This document shows positions 46,055 to 54,796 of a DNA stretch of 64,000 nucleotides, piece by piece (positions within the stretch are counted from its first letter, which is position 1; every line of letters starts with the position of its first letter). The notes under the pieces are model-generated. The model had not been told where the DNA came from. It worked only from the letters and a program-made list of their open reading frames with translations, and ran no database searches. The DNA is taken from contig JASGKO010000033.1 in assembly GCA_049840595.1 (NCBI GenBank), forward strand, positions 1-64,000. Direction: 5' to 3'. A program made the position numbers and the translations under genes. Origin of the DNA: JASGKO01 sp049840595 (lineage in GTDB: Bacteria > Verrucomicrobiota > Verrucomicrobiia > Chthoniobacterales > Chthoniobacteraceae).

Positions 46055-46168
46055 GATTAGCTTAACTGAAGCACGAAACCGTGCGGGTGCATGAAAGATT
46101 CTGCGCCGGGCGCAAAAGGCGCGGCGAGGTCAAAAAAGGGGATTGGCCGGCGAATAAAAAGACCCGGC

Positions 46169-46486
46169 TTAGTGAGGCGCCTTCACCAGGCGGGTGGCCG
46201 TGCCGTCGAGCTGCACTTTTACCCCCACCTCGCTCTGGCCTTTTTCATCGCCGGGGAGCGTTTGCGACCACTGGATGAACCAGTAGCTGTGGTTGTTGAA
46301 AACCGAGCTGCGCTCCAGCGTGGCGGAGGCAACGTAAACCTTGCCGGTGAGTCCCCGGTTGGCGAGGGATTTTTCAGCAATGGCAATGGCGCGATGGATG
46401 TCCACCGCCGGTGCGCTATCGGCGTAAGCTGCCGCGGACGCGACGAGGAGGGCGAGGCAGAGCAGGGAGCGGATGTGGCGTTTCAT
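46169..46486 (-). CDS. Small exported protein of unknown function
   Basis: This 105-residue protein has a clear signal peptide (SLLCLALLVASAAAYADSA). The mature part has IHRAIAIAEKSLANRGL and VYVASATLERSS, a pattern like small PepSY-type domains, but I cannot assign a family. It is followed by a repeat element and lies on the same strand as the TPR gene. Confidence 0.65.
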   Translation of the reverse strand: MKRHIRSLLCLALLVASAAAYADSAPAVDIHRAIAIAEKSLANRGLTGKVYVASATLERSSVFNNHSYWFIQWSQTLPGDEKGQSEVGVKVQLDGTATRLVKAPH

Positions 46487-46557
46487 GGCCGCGATTCAAG
46501 CGCAACGCCGCCCAAAATGCAAAAGGCGATTTCGCGACAAAGGCGGGGGCTTAAAAG

Positions 46558-46592
46558 TTATTTTGGACAGGATTTACAGGATGAACCGGATG
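46558..46592. repeat. Short-period repeat (ACAGGATT-like words)
   Basis: GGACAGGATTTACAGGATG and a further CCGGATG follow one another at a spacing of about 10-11 bases in the gap between two minus-strand genes. It is of the same general build as the other short-period elements of the right block. Confidence 0.6.
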
Positions 46593-46656
46593 TCCCCATC
46601 CAAAGCCGCCGACCATTTCCAATCCTTCCTCAATCTTAAATCCTCAAGGTTCCTTT

Positions 46657-46995
46657 TTAAGTGTCCTTCTTCACCTTGCCGCCCCACGAGATAATCCGCG
46701 CCTTGCCCGCCGCTGCTTCCGCCTCGGGGATGCGCCCGGCGCGTTGATGGCAGATCGACAGGCTGGTCCAGCCAAACTGGTCGTTCGGCTTCATTTCCAC
46801 GGCCTTTTCCAGCGCCTCGGTCGCCTCGGGGTAGCGCTCCAGTTTCACCAGCGCCATCCCGAGGGCATGCCACCCGTCGTAAAAAGAGGGATCGAGCACG
46901 ATGCACTGCCGGTATTTCTCCACGGCCGCATCGAGATCGCCCAGGGCGAGATCGCCATTGGCATCGTCGAAAAGCGCCTCGACTTCCTCGCTCAT
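46657..46995 (-). CDS. TPR-repeat protein, small
   Basis: This is a 112-residue soluble protein with about three tetratricopeptide repeats: EALFDDANGDLALGDLDAAV, FYDGWHALGMALVKLERYPE and QFGWTSLSICHQRAGRIPEA. There is no signal peptide. It is downstream of the PpiD-like gene by 23 bases on the same strand, so probably co-transcribed. It may act as a chaperone-like adaptor; this is a guess. Confidence 0.8.
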   Translation of the reverse strand: MSEEVEALFDDANGDLALGDLDAAVEKYRQCIVLDPSFYDGWHALGMALVKLERYPEATEALEKAVEMKPNDQFGWTSLSICHQRAGRIPEAEAAAGKARIISWGGKVKKDT

Positions 46996-47018
46996 GGGAA
47001 TCGTTCCAGCCGGTGCGG

Positions 47019-48506
47019 CTAGGAAGCCTTCATCTTGTAGTTCGCCGCGTCACGCTGGTCGTTCAGCCACTGGTCAAAGGCCATCTCCTGCTGCTGCTGC
47101 TCATACATCGGCAGCTGGCTGTCCTTGTCCTTGGCAAACTTGGCGTTGTCGAGCGGCTCGCGCTTGTCCATGTGGACGATGAAGCCGCCGGTGGCGCTCG
47201 GGGTGAAGCTGCTCAGCTGCCCGTCGGCGAGCTCCGCGCTCTTGTACATGATGTCGCGACCGATCACCGTTTCGTCCGTCGGCGGTTCGGCGATCGAGAA
47301 GGTCGGGGCGGTCACCACCTTCAGCCCCAGCGCCTGCGCGGCCTGGGTGAAGGTCTGGCCCTTCTTCAGCGCTTCCTCCAGCTTGGCGTGATTTTCCGCC
47401 GCCTGCTGGCTCAGCGTGCTGTTCGCGTGCTCGCTCTTGAGCGTGGTGGTGAGCTGCGCCCTGGCTTCGTCAAAAGTCAGCGGCTTGCTCGGCACGATTG
47501 CCGCCAGGTGCAGGACGTAGAAGGCGTCCTCGGTCTGGATGACATCGCTGATCGGCTGATCCTTGGTGAGGTTGAACGCGCTTTGGGCCGCCGTCGAAAC
47601 ATTGGCCAGGGCCGTCGGCGGCTTGTCCTGGGTAAACAGGCCCGAGTTCAGCACCTTGATCTCGGACTTCGCGGCCACCGCGTCGAATTGCGCCCCTTTG
47701 TCGAGGGTGGCCTCGGCGAAGGCCTGGGCTTGATCGGCCAGCTTCTGCTGGGCGTCCACGCGCGCCTTGTCGGTGAGCTTCTTCTGTTCGTCGGTGAGCT
47801 TGAAGGCCACGTAATCCACGCTGCGCTGCTCGGCGGATTTCAGCGTATCCTTGCGCTGGGCGTAGGCTTTCTTGAGCTCGTCGTCGGTCACCGTGGCCTT
47901 TGCCTCAAAGTCGCTCAGCTTGTAGTCCACGAACGAGACGATCATCTTCTGGTTTTGCAGCGTGTAGAGCTGGCGGAACTGCACGGCCGAGGCCGGCACC
48001 GTCGAGGCAATCAAGCTGCGGAGCTGCTTCAGCTTGAGGTCCAACCGCACGAGCTTCTCCACCTCATCGCCGGTGAAGCCGAGCGGCGGCAACTGCTCGG
48101 AAAGAAAGGTCTGGTATTTCGTCGGGTCGAAGCCGTTGTTGGTCTGGAAGGCGGGGAGGCCCTTGATTTCGCTCTCGACCTGATCCTCGGTGGGCTCGAT
48201 GCCGAGCTCGGTCGCCGAGTGTTCGACCACGATATTATTCACCGTATAAGCTTCCACCGAGAGACCGCCCTGGGCCGCACCGAGCTGGAGCAACTCGTAG
48301 AGCCCGAGGCTTTGCGCGAGGCGGGCCTGCCGGGCGTAGCGCTCGTAATCATCCTTGGCGAGGGCCTGGCCATAGATCGTCGCCAGCGTGCCCCGGCCGA
48401 TGTTTTGGAACTGGGTGGAGTTGTACAACACCACGAACGAAATAATGACCAGAATGGTGATCGACACCATCAGCCATTGCGAATGTTTGCGAAGAATATT
48501 GATCAT
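47019..48506 (-). CDS. PpiD/SurA-like peptidyl-prolyl isomerase domain protein
   Basis: This 495-residue membrane-anchored periplasmic folding factor has one N-terminal membrane helix (SITILVIISFVVLYN), a SurA_N-like region with ATIYGQALAKDDYERYARQA and GIEPTEDQVESEIKGLPAFQ, and a parvulin-like region around VSFVDYKLSDFEAKATVTDD and EDAFYVLHLAAIVPSKPLTF. I use the ATG at 48504-48506; the frame extends further upstream without homology. It is divergent from the TPR/ExbB operon. Confidence 0.85.
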   Translation of the reverse strand: MINILRKHSQWLMVSITILVIISFVVLYNSTQFQNIGRGTLATIYGQALAKDDYERYARQARLAQSLGLYELLQLGAAQGGLSVEAYTVNNIVVEHSATELGIEPTEDQVESEIKGLPAFQTNNGFDPTKYQTFLSEQLPPLGFTGDEVEKLVRLDLKLKQLRSLIASTVPASAVQFRQLYTLQNQKMIVSFVDYKLSDFEAKATVTDDELKKAYAQRKDTLKSAEQRSVDYVAFKLTDEQKKLTDKARVDAQQKLADQAQAFAEATLDKGAQFDAVAAKSEIKVLNSGLFTQDKPPTALANVSTAAQSAFNLTKDQPISDVIQTEDAFYVLHLAAIVPSKPLTFDEARAQLTTTLKSEHANSTLSQQAAENHAKLEEALKKGQTFTQAAQALGLKVVTAPTFSIAEPPTDETVIGRDIMYKSAELADGQLSSFTPSATGGFIVHMDKREPLDNAKFAKDKDSQLPMYEQQQQEMAFDQWLNDQRDAANYKMKAS

Positions 48507-48585
48507 GGGAAAAAGCTGGGATGGAAAAGCTGACGGATTCGGGATTGATTTCAAGAAGTTCCTTCCGTAATTTGCCGAACCTCTC

Positions 48586-49338
48586 ATGAGATTATCCACC
48601 TGTTCCACCCTGCCGCCCCTCCTTTTCGGGGCCGTCCTCGGCCTGCTTTCCGTGGCCCTTTCCCATGCGGATGACCAGATCGTGCTCAAGGACGGTCGCA
48701 CGCAGACCACCAGGATCATGGGCACCACCGCCACCAGCGTCCTGGTGCAGGTCGGGTCCGGAACCGCCGGCATCCCGCTGGCCAGCATCACCTCGGTCAC
48801 GATGACCCCGCCGGCGGATTTCACGACCGGCCTGCAGGCCTATGCCAGCAAGGATTATCCCACCGCCGTTTCCACGCTCACCGCGATTACCGGTAAATAC
48901 AAGGGCCTGCCCGCGCCCTGGGTCCAGCAGGGGATGACGACGATTGGCGACGCCTATCTCGCCATGAACAACTTCACCGCCGCCCAGACCGCCTATGCGG
49001 CGTTGAAGGCCGCTTATCCGGGCAAGGCGGACCTCCTGGTCAATGTCGGGCTGGCCCGCATCGATTTTGCCCGGAAGGACTACGATGCCGCCAGGCAGAA
49101 GCTCCAGCCGATCGCCGACGCGGCGCTGAAGCAAAAGATGGCCCCCAAGGAATATGCCACGGCCTATAGCCAGACCTTCTGCCTGCTCGGGCAGATCGAA
49201 GAGACGGCCGGGAACAACTCCGCCGCGCTGGAGGATTACCTCCGCACCGTTACACTTTATTATAAGGACGACGTCGCCGTAACTACGGCCCAGAGCCATG
49301 CCGATGCATTAAAGGCAAAAAATGTCGTTGTTCCTTGA
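48586..49338 (+). CDS. Exported TPR protein, first gene of the ExbB/ExbD operon
   Basis: This 250-residue protein has a signal peptide (LLFGAVLGLLSVALSHADD), then a short beta domain (IVLKDGRTQTTRIMG) and TPR-like helices (GLQAYASKDYPTAVSTLTAI, NNFTAAQTAYAALKAAYPGK, LARIDFARKDYDAARQKLQP). It is followed 55 bases later by ExbB. TPR proteins next to TolQR/ExbBD-type motors are common and resemble the TolA/YbgF setting; the role is inferred. Confidence 0.8.
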   Translation: MRLSTCSTLPPLLFGAVLGLLSVALSHADDQIVLKDGRTQTTRIMGTTATSVLVQVGSGTAGIPLASITSVTMTPPADFTTGLQAYASKDYPTAVSTLTAITGKYKGLPAPWVQQGMTTIGDAYLAMNNFTAAQTAYAALKAAYPGKADLLVNVGLARIDFARKDYDAARQKLQPIADAALKQKMAPKEYATAYSQTFCLLGQIEETAGNNSAALEDYLRTVTLYYKDDVAVTTAQSHADALKAKNVVVP

Positions 49339-49392
49339 TTAAATTCCCTGAATAATCACGAGCCTCCCTGTCCCATCTTGCACACACTTCAC

Positions 49393-50310
49393 ATGAAATC
49401 GATTCGCAGCACTTGTTATCCCGCCTTGACCACCCTTGCCCTGCTGGCCGCCGGCGCTCTGCCCGCCTTTGCGCAGGAAGCGACTGGTAGCACCGCCGCT
49501 CCGCCCTCCGAATCCGTCATCCAGACGATTCTGCACGGCGGCCCGTTGATCGTATTGATCTGGATCGCGATCCTGGTGACCTCGATCACGATGGTGACCT
49601 TCGTGGTGCAGAACGTCCTCTTCCTCCGCAAGGAAAAGCTCGCGCCGCCTGCCCTCATCGAGGCGTTGCAAAACTCCATCCACTCCGGCAACTACCAGGA
49701 AGCCTGGGAAACCTGCACCGCCAATGACAACTACCTCGCCAACGTGATCCGCCGCGCCATGGAGCGTCTCGGCCGGGGCAAGGAAGCCGTCGAAGACGGC
49801 ATCGCCGAGGCCGCCCTCCGCGAGGCCCAGGTTCTCCGGGTGCGCAACAGCTACCTCTCCGTGATCGGCGTCGTCTCTCCGATGATCGGTCTGTTGGGAA
49901 CGGTTATCGGCATGTTGAACGCCTTCGGCAAGCTGGGCTCCAGCGGCACCAACGATCCGCGCGGCCTCGCCACGGCCATCGGTGAAGTGCTCATGGCCAC
50001 GGCGAGCGGTCTCTTCATCGCCATTCCCGCCTTCATTTTCTACTACTTCTTCCGCAACCGTGCCCAGGTCTGCATCGTGCATGCCGACGACTGCATCAAC
50101 GAACTCGTGGCCGAGATTCCTTACGAAGAACTCCGCGGCATCCGCATCGGCGAGAATTTCCACCCCGGCGTGGGAGGCATGGTGACCGGCGCGGCCCAGT
50201 CCCGCAAGGTCTCCGTCGCCCTCACCACCAACTGCCCGGTGTGCAACGGCTCCGTGACCCCCGGCGAGAATCCCTGCCCGCATTGCGGGGCCACGCTCGA
50301 GTGGTCCTAG
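49393..50310 (+). CDS. MotA/TolQ/ExbB proton channel protein with C-terminal zinc ribbon
   Basis: This 305-residue subunit of a proton-driven motor starts with a cleavable-looking leader (LALLAAGALPAFAQEA). Membrane segments lie near GGPLIVLIWIAILVTSITMV, GVVSPMIGLLGTVIGML and ASGLFIAIPAFIFYYFF, with VSPMIGLLGTVIGM as the channel signature. The last 30 residues have two Cys pairs (CPVCNGSV and CPHCGA), a zinc ribbon not present in E. coli ExbB. The ATG at 49393 is used; two in-frame codons upstream are possible. Two ExbD genes follow. Confidence 0.9.
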   Translation: MKSIRSTCYPALTTLALLAAGALPAFAQEATGSTAAPPSESVIQTILHGGPLIVLIWIAILVTSITMVTFVVQNVLFLRKEKLAPPALIEALQNSIHSGNYQEAWETCTANDNYLANVIRRAMERLGRGKEAVEDGIAEAALREAQVLRVRNSYLSVIGVVSPMIGLLGTVIGMLNAFGKLGSSGTNDPRGLATAIGEVLMATASGLFIAIPAFIFYYFFRNRAQVCIVHADDCINELVAEIPYEELRGIRIGENFHPGVGGMVTGAAQSRKVSVALTTNCPVCNGSVTPGENPCPHCGATLEWS

Positions 50311-50334
50311 GCCCAGGCTTTTAGCGAAACGCGC

Positions 50335-50805
50335 ATGCACAAAGTTACCGCGAGAGACCGCGCCGAACAGGAGCGGAAGAACCCGCCGGAGGAAGATCCG
50401 GAATTTCAGATCGCGCCCATGATCGACATTCTGCTCGTGCTGCTGGTGTTCTTCATGTCCATCAGCACCACGGAAGCCTTGCAGCAGAACCGCAACATCC
50501 TCCTCCCCGTGGCGAAGGATGCGCGCGACGCCTCCAAGAAGAATCCCGGCCAGGTGATCGTCAACATCACCTGGACCGCGCTGACCAATAGCGGCGGGAT
50601 CGAAGTGGACGAGGTGAAATACGCCGATCCGTCCCAGATCGTGGGCCGCTTGCAAAAGGCGGTCGCCGCCAATCCGGTCGCCCGCGTGCTGGTGCGCGCC
50701 GACAAGGCGGTCCGCTACGATTACCTGCGCACCGTCCTCAAGGCCGTTGGCCAGGCCGGCGTCAGCAACGTCACCTTCTCCGTCGTGGACAAGGAGATGA
50801 AGTAA
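50335..50805 (+). CDS. ExbD/TolR-like biopolymer transport protein, first copy
   Basis: This is a 156-residue protein with one membrane segment (APMIDILLVLLVFFMSIST) carrying the essential aspartate in PMIDILLVLL. The periplasmic domain has VIVNITWTALTNSGGIEVDE and VLVRADKAVRYDYLRTVLKA. It follows ExbB by 24 bases and precedes the second ExbD by 55. Confidence 0.92.
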   Translation: MHKVTARDRAEQERKNPPEEDPEFQIAPMIDILLVLLVFFMSISTTEALQQNRNILLPVAKDARDASKKNPGQVIVNITWTALTNSGGIEVDEVKYADPSQIVGRLQKAVAANPVARVLVRADKAVRYDYLRTVLKAVGQAGVSNVTFSVVDKEMK

Positions 50806-50860
50806 GCGCCCCCGCTTTCCCAAACCTTAATTTTTCAACCTTAGAAAATCCTAAACTGTT

Positions 50861-51283
50861 ATGGCCGGTTCCGTAGGTTCAGAAGATGGCGACATGGGGT
50901 TTCAGATCGCGCCGATGATCGACGTGGTCTTCGTGCTCATGATCTTTTTCATGGCCATCACCGGCCAGCAGATCAAGGAGAAGGAACTGGGCATCAGCCT
51001 CCCCAGCGGTCGCTCCAACGCTTCCAGCAATGAGATTCCCAAGACGCCGATCATCATCGAGATCGGTGCTGATGGCCAGGTGAGCATGAATGGCCAGAGC
51101 TACGGCTCGCCCAGCGACAAGCAGCTCAACGCCCTGCGCGACTGGCTCAAGGGCACGATCAAGAAGTTCGGCGACAAGGACCCGGTCATCATCCGCCCCT
51201 CGCCCGACGCCATCCAGCAGCGCGTGATGGATGTCCTCAACGCCGCCGCCGCCTCCGGCGTGAAAAACCTCAGCTTTAGCTAG
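50861..51283 (+). CDS. ExbD/TolR-like biopolymer transport protein, second copy
   Basis: This 140-residue protein has the membrane segment APMIDVVFVLMIFFMAIT with the conserved aspartate, and a periplasmic domain with ELGISLPSGRSN and DPVIIRPSPDAIQQRVMDVL. It differs enough from the first copy to form a heteromeric pair with it. The operon ends here, before a repeat-rich gap. Confidence 0.92.
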   Translation: MAGSVGSEDGDMGFQIAPMIDVVFVLMIFFMAITGQQIKEKELGISLPSGRSNASSNEIPKTPIIIEIGADGQVSMNGQSYGSPSDKQLNALRDWLKGTIKKFGDKDPVIIRPSPDAIQQRVMDVLNAAAASGVKNLSFS

Positions 51284-51289
51284 CAGAGA

Positions 51290-51483
51290 TTTTCACCACG
51301 AAGACACCAGGACCCGAAGGGGAAATCGAGCAAGGTTTCCCGGCTTGGTGGCATCGCCTTCTCCCGTGCGATCTGCTATTCGGTTAGGTCATTTGCTTGC
51401 GTGGCCAACATCCGCGCCCATCCGCGTCATCCGCGGTTAAAATTCTCCCCTCTCTCTGCGCCTCCGCGCCTCTGCGGTGAAAA
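51290..51483. repeat. Repeat-rich gap between exbD and the dGTPase gene
   Basis: Three elements follow one another: TTCACCACGAAGACACCAGG near 51293; 51410-51443, the reverse complement of an element at 53876-53910 except for one base in the core (ACCGCGGATGACGCGGATGG); and a GCGCCTCCGCGCCTCTGCGG element near 51458-51477. No gene or T-run terminator is seen. Confidence 0.75.
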
Positions 51484-52842
51484 TCAGAGCGAGATGCCGC
51501 GCACCTTTTGGTAGAGCGACACCGCATAGCTGTCCGTCATGCCCGAGACGAAGTCGGTCATCTTCATGATCCGTTCGTAGGTGTCCCGAGACGGGCTGCG
51601 GTCGGGATTCAGGAATTGCGACGGGACGAGGCTCAGCAGTTTCTTGCTCTTCGGCGTTGCCTGCCCGGCCTGGCGCGCCACGTCATCGGCGGCGCCATAG
51701 AAGACGTCGAGCAAGCCGCCCAGCACTTCATACCCCGCCGCCTCGATCTCCACGCCGCGTTGGGTGGCATAGATCGTCTTCCGGCTCCGCACTTTGATCG
51801 CCCGCAGTGCTTCGGCCGAGGGGATGAGGTCGAGCAATTCCTGATCGAACGTGCCCGCCAGCATCGCCTCCTCGTGCTCCATGAAGGCGTCCGCCGTTTG
51901 CTCAATCGCCGAGCCGATGGCCCGGGCACGGAGAAAGGCGATCCGGTCTTTTTCCTCGGCCATGCGCTCCGCACTCTCGCGATTGCGCTCCGCGCCGGTC
52001 ACCGCGACAAAGGCTTGCAACACCTCTTCGTAGCTCAGGTGCTTGAGCCGGAACCCGTCTTCGTAATCCACCAGCCGGTAGCAGATGTCGTCCGCCGCCT
52101 CGACGAGGAAGGCAAGGGGATGTCGCGACCACAGTGCGCCCGCGTTCGCGCGAGGGATGAGTCCCGTGCGCCCGGCGATTTCCCGGAAAAAATCCTGCTC
52201 GGCCTGGAAGAAGCCGAACTTCTTCGCGCTCACCCCGGTGGGTTTTTCACCGGTCAGCGTGGAGGCGCGGGGATATTTGGTGAACGCGCCCAGGGTCGCG
52301 CACGTGAGTCGCAGCCCGGGATTGTCCGGCATTTGCAGGCGCGTCACCACGCGGAAGCCCTGCGCATTGCCTTCAAACGATTCGAGGTCAGCCCGCTGGA
52401 TGGCATCCAATTCCTCCCGCGAAGCCCTCGCGACGGGGGAGTGGCGGAACCAGTGGCTGATCGCGTCCTCGCCCGAGTGGCCGAACGGCGGATTGCCCAG
52501 ATCATGCGCCAGCGCCGCGGCAGAGACAATCGCGCCGAAGTCCGAGGCGTGGAACTCCGGGGCGAGCCTGTATTTTTCGACGATCGCCGCTCCGACCCGC
52601 GCGCCGAGCGAGCGGGCCACGCTCGCCACTTCCAGCGAATGGGTCAGCCGCGTCCGCACATAATCGTTATCCGCGAGCGGGAAGACCTGCGTCTTGTCCT
52701 GCAGCCGGCGGAAGGCCGAGCTGAAGACGATCCGGTCCGAATCAATCGTGTACGGGGAACGCGCCGGATCGGGCACGGCTGGCTTGCTCTCGCCGAGCCG
52801 GCCCGGGCAAAGAAGCTGCGGCCAGTTCATCATGGGGAGCAA
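51484..52842 (-). CDS. Deoxyguanosinetriphosphate triphosphohydrolase-like protein
   Basis: This 452-residue HD-domain dNTPase removes triphosphate from deoxynucleotides. FSSAFRRLQDKTQVFPL and RTRLTHSLEVASVARSLG hold the first metal-binding histidine; AALAHDLGNPPFGHSGEDAI has the HD pair; DICYRLVDYEDGFRLKHL follows. The start MLPMM or the ATG four codons inside (MNWPQLL) are both possible. Dgt and SAMHD1-like enzymes control dNTP pools and can restrict phage; no defence genes surround it. Confidence 0.92.
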   Translation of the reverse strand: MLPMMNWPQLLCPGRLGESKPAVPDPARSPYTIDSDRIVFSSAFRRLQDKTQVFPLADNDYVRTRLTHSLEVASVARSLGARVGAAIVEKYRLAPEFHASDFGAIVSAAALAHDLGNPPFGHSGEDAISHWFRHSPVARASREELDAIQRADLESFEGNAQGFRVVTRLQMPDNPGLRLTCATLGAFTKYPRASTLTGEKPTGVSAKKFGFFQAEQDFFREIAGRTGLIPRANAGALWSRHPLAFLVEAADDICYRLVDYEDGFRLKHLSYEEVLQAFVAVTGAERNRESAERMAEEKDRIAFLRARAIGSAIEQTADAFMEHEEAMLAGTFDQELLDLIPSAEALRAIKVRSRKTIYATQRGVEIEAAGYEVLGGLLDVFYGAADDVARQAGQATPKSKKLLSLVPSQFLNPDRSPSRDTYERIMKMTDFVSGMTDSYAVSLYQKVRGISL

Positions 52843-52844
52843 TG

Positions 52845-52884
52845 ATTAACCACGGAGCGCACGGAGGACACGGAGAATTTCAGG
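52845..52884. repeat. Short-period repeat (CACGGAG unit)
   Basis: TTAACCACGGAGCGCACGGA and a further GGACACGGAGAA give three CACGGAG words about 10 bases apart just upstream of the dGTPase gene. The layout (TTAACC start, period about 10) matches the CACCAAG and CACGAAG elements elsewhere. Confidence 0.7.
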
Positions 52885-52900
52885 AAATCGTTGCCGGGCT

Positions 52901-53785
52901 TTAGCTCGTGTGCCGGCCCGGGAAGGTCAGTTCCGCGATGCCGGATTTGTCGAGTTCACCCAGCCCGGCGGTGATCATGCGGTCGTATTGCGCCTTGGTC
53001 GCAGCGGCGAGGGGCAGGTGGAGCCCGGCGGCTTGGGCGAGGTCGAGCGCGATCCCACTATCCTTGGCGGCATGGGCAGCGGAGAAGAAACAGGAATGGT
53101 CGCGATTCTGCATGTCTTCGCCATCGGTCTGCAGGACGCGGGAGTTCGCACCGGTCTGGGAAAATACTTCGCGCAGGATGCCGAGATCGATCCCGAGCGC
53201 CGCGCCGAGTCCGAGCCCTTCGGCCAGTCCGGCGGTGTTGATATTCATCACCATGTTGACCAGGGCCTTCACTTTGGCCGCCGAGCCGGCGGGGCCGATG
53301 AAGCGCATGGAGCCCGCCAGCTTTTCCAGCACGGGCCTGGCCTGCTCGAAGACGGCTTCGCTCCCGCCGCACATCAGGTAGAGCGTGCCTTCACGGGCCT
53401 GGGTGATGCTGGAGGCCATGCAGGCTTCCAGCGAATGCGCCCCCGCCGCCGTGGCGAGTTTTTCAATTTCCACATGGATCTCCGGCGAGACCGTCGCGCA
53501 GTTGATGAACAGCTTGCCCGCCGCGTGTTGCAGCAGGTTGTCGCCCGCGGCCTCGAAGATCGCGCGCATCGCCTGGTCATCGGTGACCACGGTGATGACG
53601 ATCTCCGCGCTGGCCGTCACGTCCGCGAGGGTCTGGCAATTCTTCGCGCCGAGTTCCGCGGCGAGCCTGGCCGCCGTTTCGCGTTGCACGTCATACACGC
53701 CGCCGATGGTGAATCCGCTGTCCTTCAAGTGGCGCGCCATATTCGCGCCCATACGACCGACTCCGACAAATGCGATGGTTTTCAT
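52901..53785 (-). CDS. Beta-hydroxyacid dehydrogenase (3-hydroxyisobutyrate dehydrogenase family)
   Basis: This 294-residue NAD(P)-dependent oxidoreductase has an N-terminal Rossmann motif FVGVGRMGANMARHL, ITVVTDDQAMRAIFE and the catalytic lysine in KVKALVNMVMN. The family also includes glyoxylate/succinic semialdehyde reductases (GLYR). The substrate loop EACMASSITQAREGTLYLM is somewhat unlike the canonical DAPVSGG, so the substrate is unsure. The ATG at 53783-53785 is chosen where homology begins. Confidence 0.85.
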   Translation of the reverse strand: MKTIAFVGVGRMGANMARHLKDSGFTIGGVYDVQRETAARLAAELGAKNCQTLADVTASAEIVITVVTDDQAMRAIFEAAGDNLLQHAAGKLFINCATVSPEIHVEIEKLATAAGAHSLEACMASSITQAREGTLYLMCGGSEAVFEQARPVLEKLAGSMRFIGPAGSAAKVKALVNMVMNINTAGLAEGLGLGAALGIDLGILREVFSQTGANSRVLQTDGEDMQNRDHSCFFSAAHAAKDSGIALDLAQAAGLHLPLAAATKAQYDRMITAGLGELDKSGIAELTFPGRHTS

Positions 53786-53837
53786 AGGGAAAAAGGGTAG
53801 GTGGGCAATATCAAACGGGTTCACGCTTCCGGCAATT

Positions 53838-53965
53838 CAATAAGCATTCCCGCCAGGACGCCAGGGAGGAGGAGTTTTTTAACCGCGGATGACGCGGATG
53901 GGCACGGATAAAGAGAGCAAAGGCAGGGCGCGCCTCTTCAAACTTGGCGCCTTGGCGGTTTCCGG
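53838..53965. repeat. Repeat-rich gap between the dehydrogenase and MBL genes
   Basis: CCCGCCAGGACGCCAGGG near 53850, the TTTTAACCGCGGATGACGCG element at 53876-53910 (reverse-complement copy at 51410-51443) and CTTGGCGCCTTGGCGGTT near 53943 lie in sequence. The first and last are loosely complementary. No gene is seen. Confidence 0.7.
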
Positions 53966-53977
53966 GAAACGATGCTG

Positions 53978-54796
53978 CTAGACCGAGAGAAACGGATTGT
54001 GCAGGCGCTCCTCGCCCACGCTGGTCATCGGGCCATGGCCGGGGCAGATCACGCAGCCGTCGGGCAGGGTCATGATTTCCTCGCGGTTGGTGCGAAGCGC
54101 ATCGAGGAACGAGATGCCGCCGCCGCCCATCGAGCCGGCAAAGATGGCATCGCCCACGATGGCGAGCATGCGCTCCAATCCGCTGACCACGTAGGTAATC
54201 CCGCCCTCGGAGTGGCCCCAGGTGAGCCGGGTATTTACCTGGAGCGCGCCGATTTGGAACGCGGTGCCCGCCTCGATGGGTTCCGCGCCGGTAAGCGGCT
54301 CCCGACTGGAGGTGTAGGCTTTCGCCTTCGTTTTCTCCACCAGCCGGTCGAGATCGAAAATGTGGTCGCCGTCGGTGTGGGTGAGAAAGATGGATTCAAG
54401 CTGCAAGCCGGTGCGGGAAAGCAGTTCCAGAATCGGGCTGCAATCGCCGCCGGTATCGAAGGCGGCCGCTTTGTTCGAAGCCGGGTCCCATACGACGTAG
54501 CTATTGACGGTGATATCGCCGAAGGGCGTATCGAACTGAGCCAGCCCCTCGACTTCCACCTTCACCGGGCGGTAGGTTTTCTTCGCCAGCGCGGATAGCG
54601 CATCGGGATTGAGTTCCAGTGCGGGGGCAATCTTGTGGCCGACTGCTTCATTCCATTCCCCGGCTTTCAGTGCTTTGAGGTCGGGCAGGGCAACGCCCGC
54701 TTTCTCCGCCAGTACGCTGTCGGCCAGGGCATGCCCGCGCTGGGCCTTGTTGATGACGTCTTCAAAGTTGTCTTCGAGCGGAAGCTGCGTGGTCAT
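53978..54796 (-). CDS. Metallo-beta-lactamase-fold protein with N-terminal HTH-like domain
   Basis: The N-terminal about 75 residues (ADSVLAEKAGVALPDLKALK) look like an XRE-type helix-turn-helix. The rest is an MBL fold: VNSYVVWDPASNKAAAFDTG, the metal motif FLTHTDGDHIFDLD (H140, D142, D144, H145; D142 replaces the usual histidine), TWGHSEGGITYVV with the next histidine, GDAIFAGS and ICPGHGPMTSVGEE. Glyoxalase II-like hydrolysis is possible. Its start overlaps the end of the MFS gene by four bases, so the two are co-translated. 272 residues. Confidence 0.85.
   Translation of the reverse strand: MTTQLPLEDNFEDVINKAQRGHALADSVLAEKAGVALPDLKALKAGEWNEAVGHKIAPALELNPDALSALAKKTYRPVKVEVEGLAQFDTPFGDITVNSYVVWDPASNKAAAFDTGGDCSPILELLSRTGLQLESIFLTHTDGDHIFDLDRLVEKTKAKAYTSSREPLTGAEPIEAGTAFQIGALQVNTRLTWGHSEGGITYVVSGLERMLAIVGDAIFAGSMGGGGISFLDALRTNREEIMTLPDGCVICPGHGPMTSVGEERLHNPFLSV

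Noticed and set aside
47013..48533. A 506-residue plus-strand ORF opposite the PpiD-like gene
   Set aside because: It is an antisense shadow, rich in L, G, H and R, with no motif; the minus strand has a membrane anchor and a folding-factor pattern.
51508..52845. A 445-residue plus-strand ORF opposite the dGTPase-like gene
   Set aside because: It is an antisense shadow; the HD motifs are on the minus strand.
52842..52901. dGTPase-like gene as an anti-phage defence gene
   Set aside because: Homologues can restrict phage, but no other defence gene or mobile element is nearby, and the protein looks like an ordinary housekeeping form.
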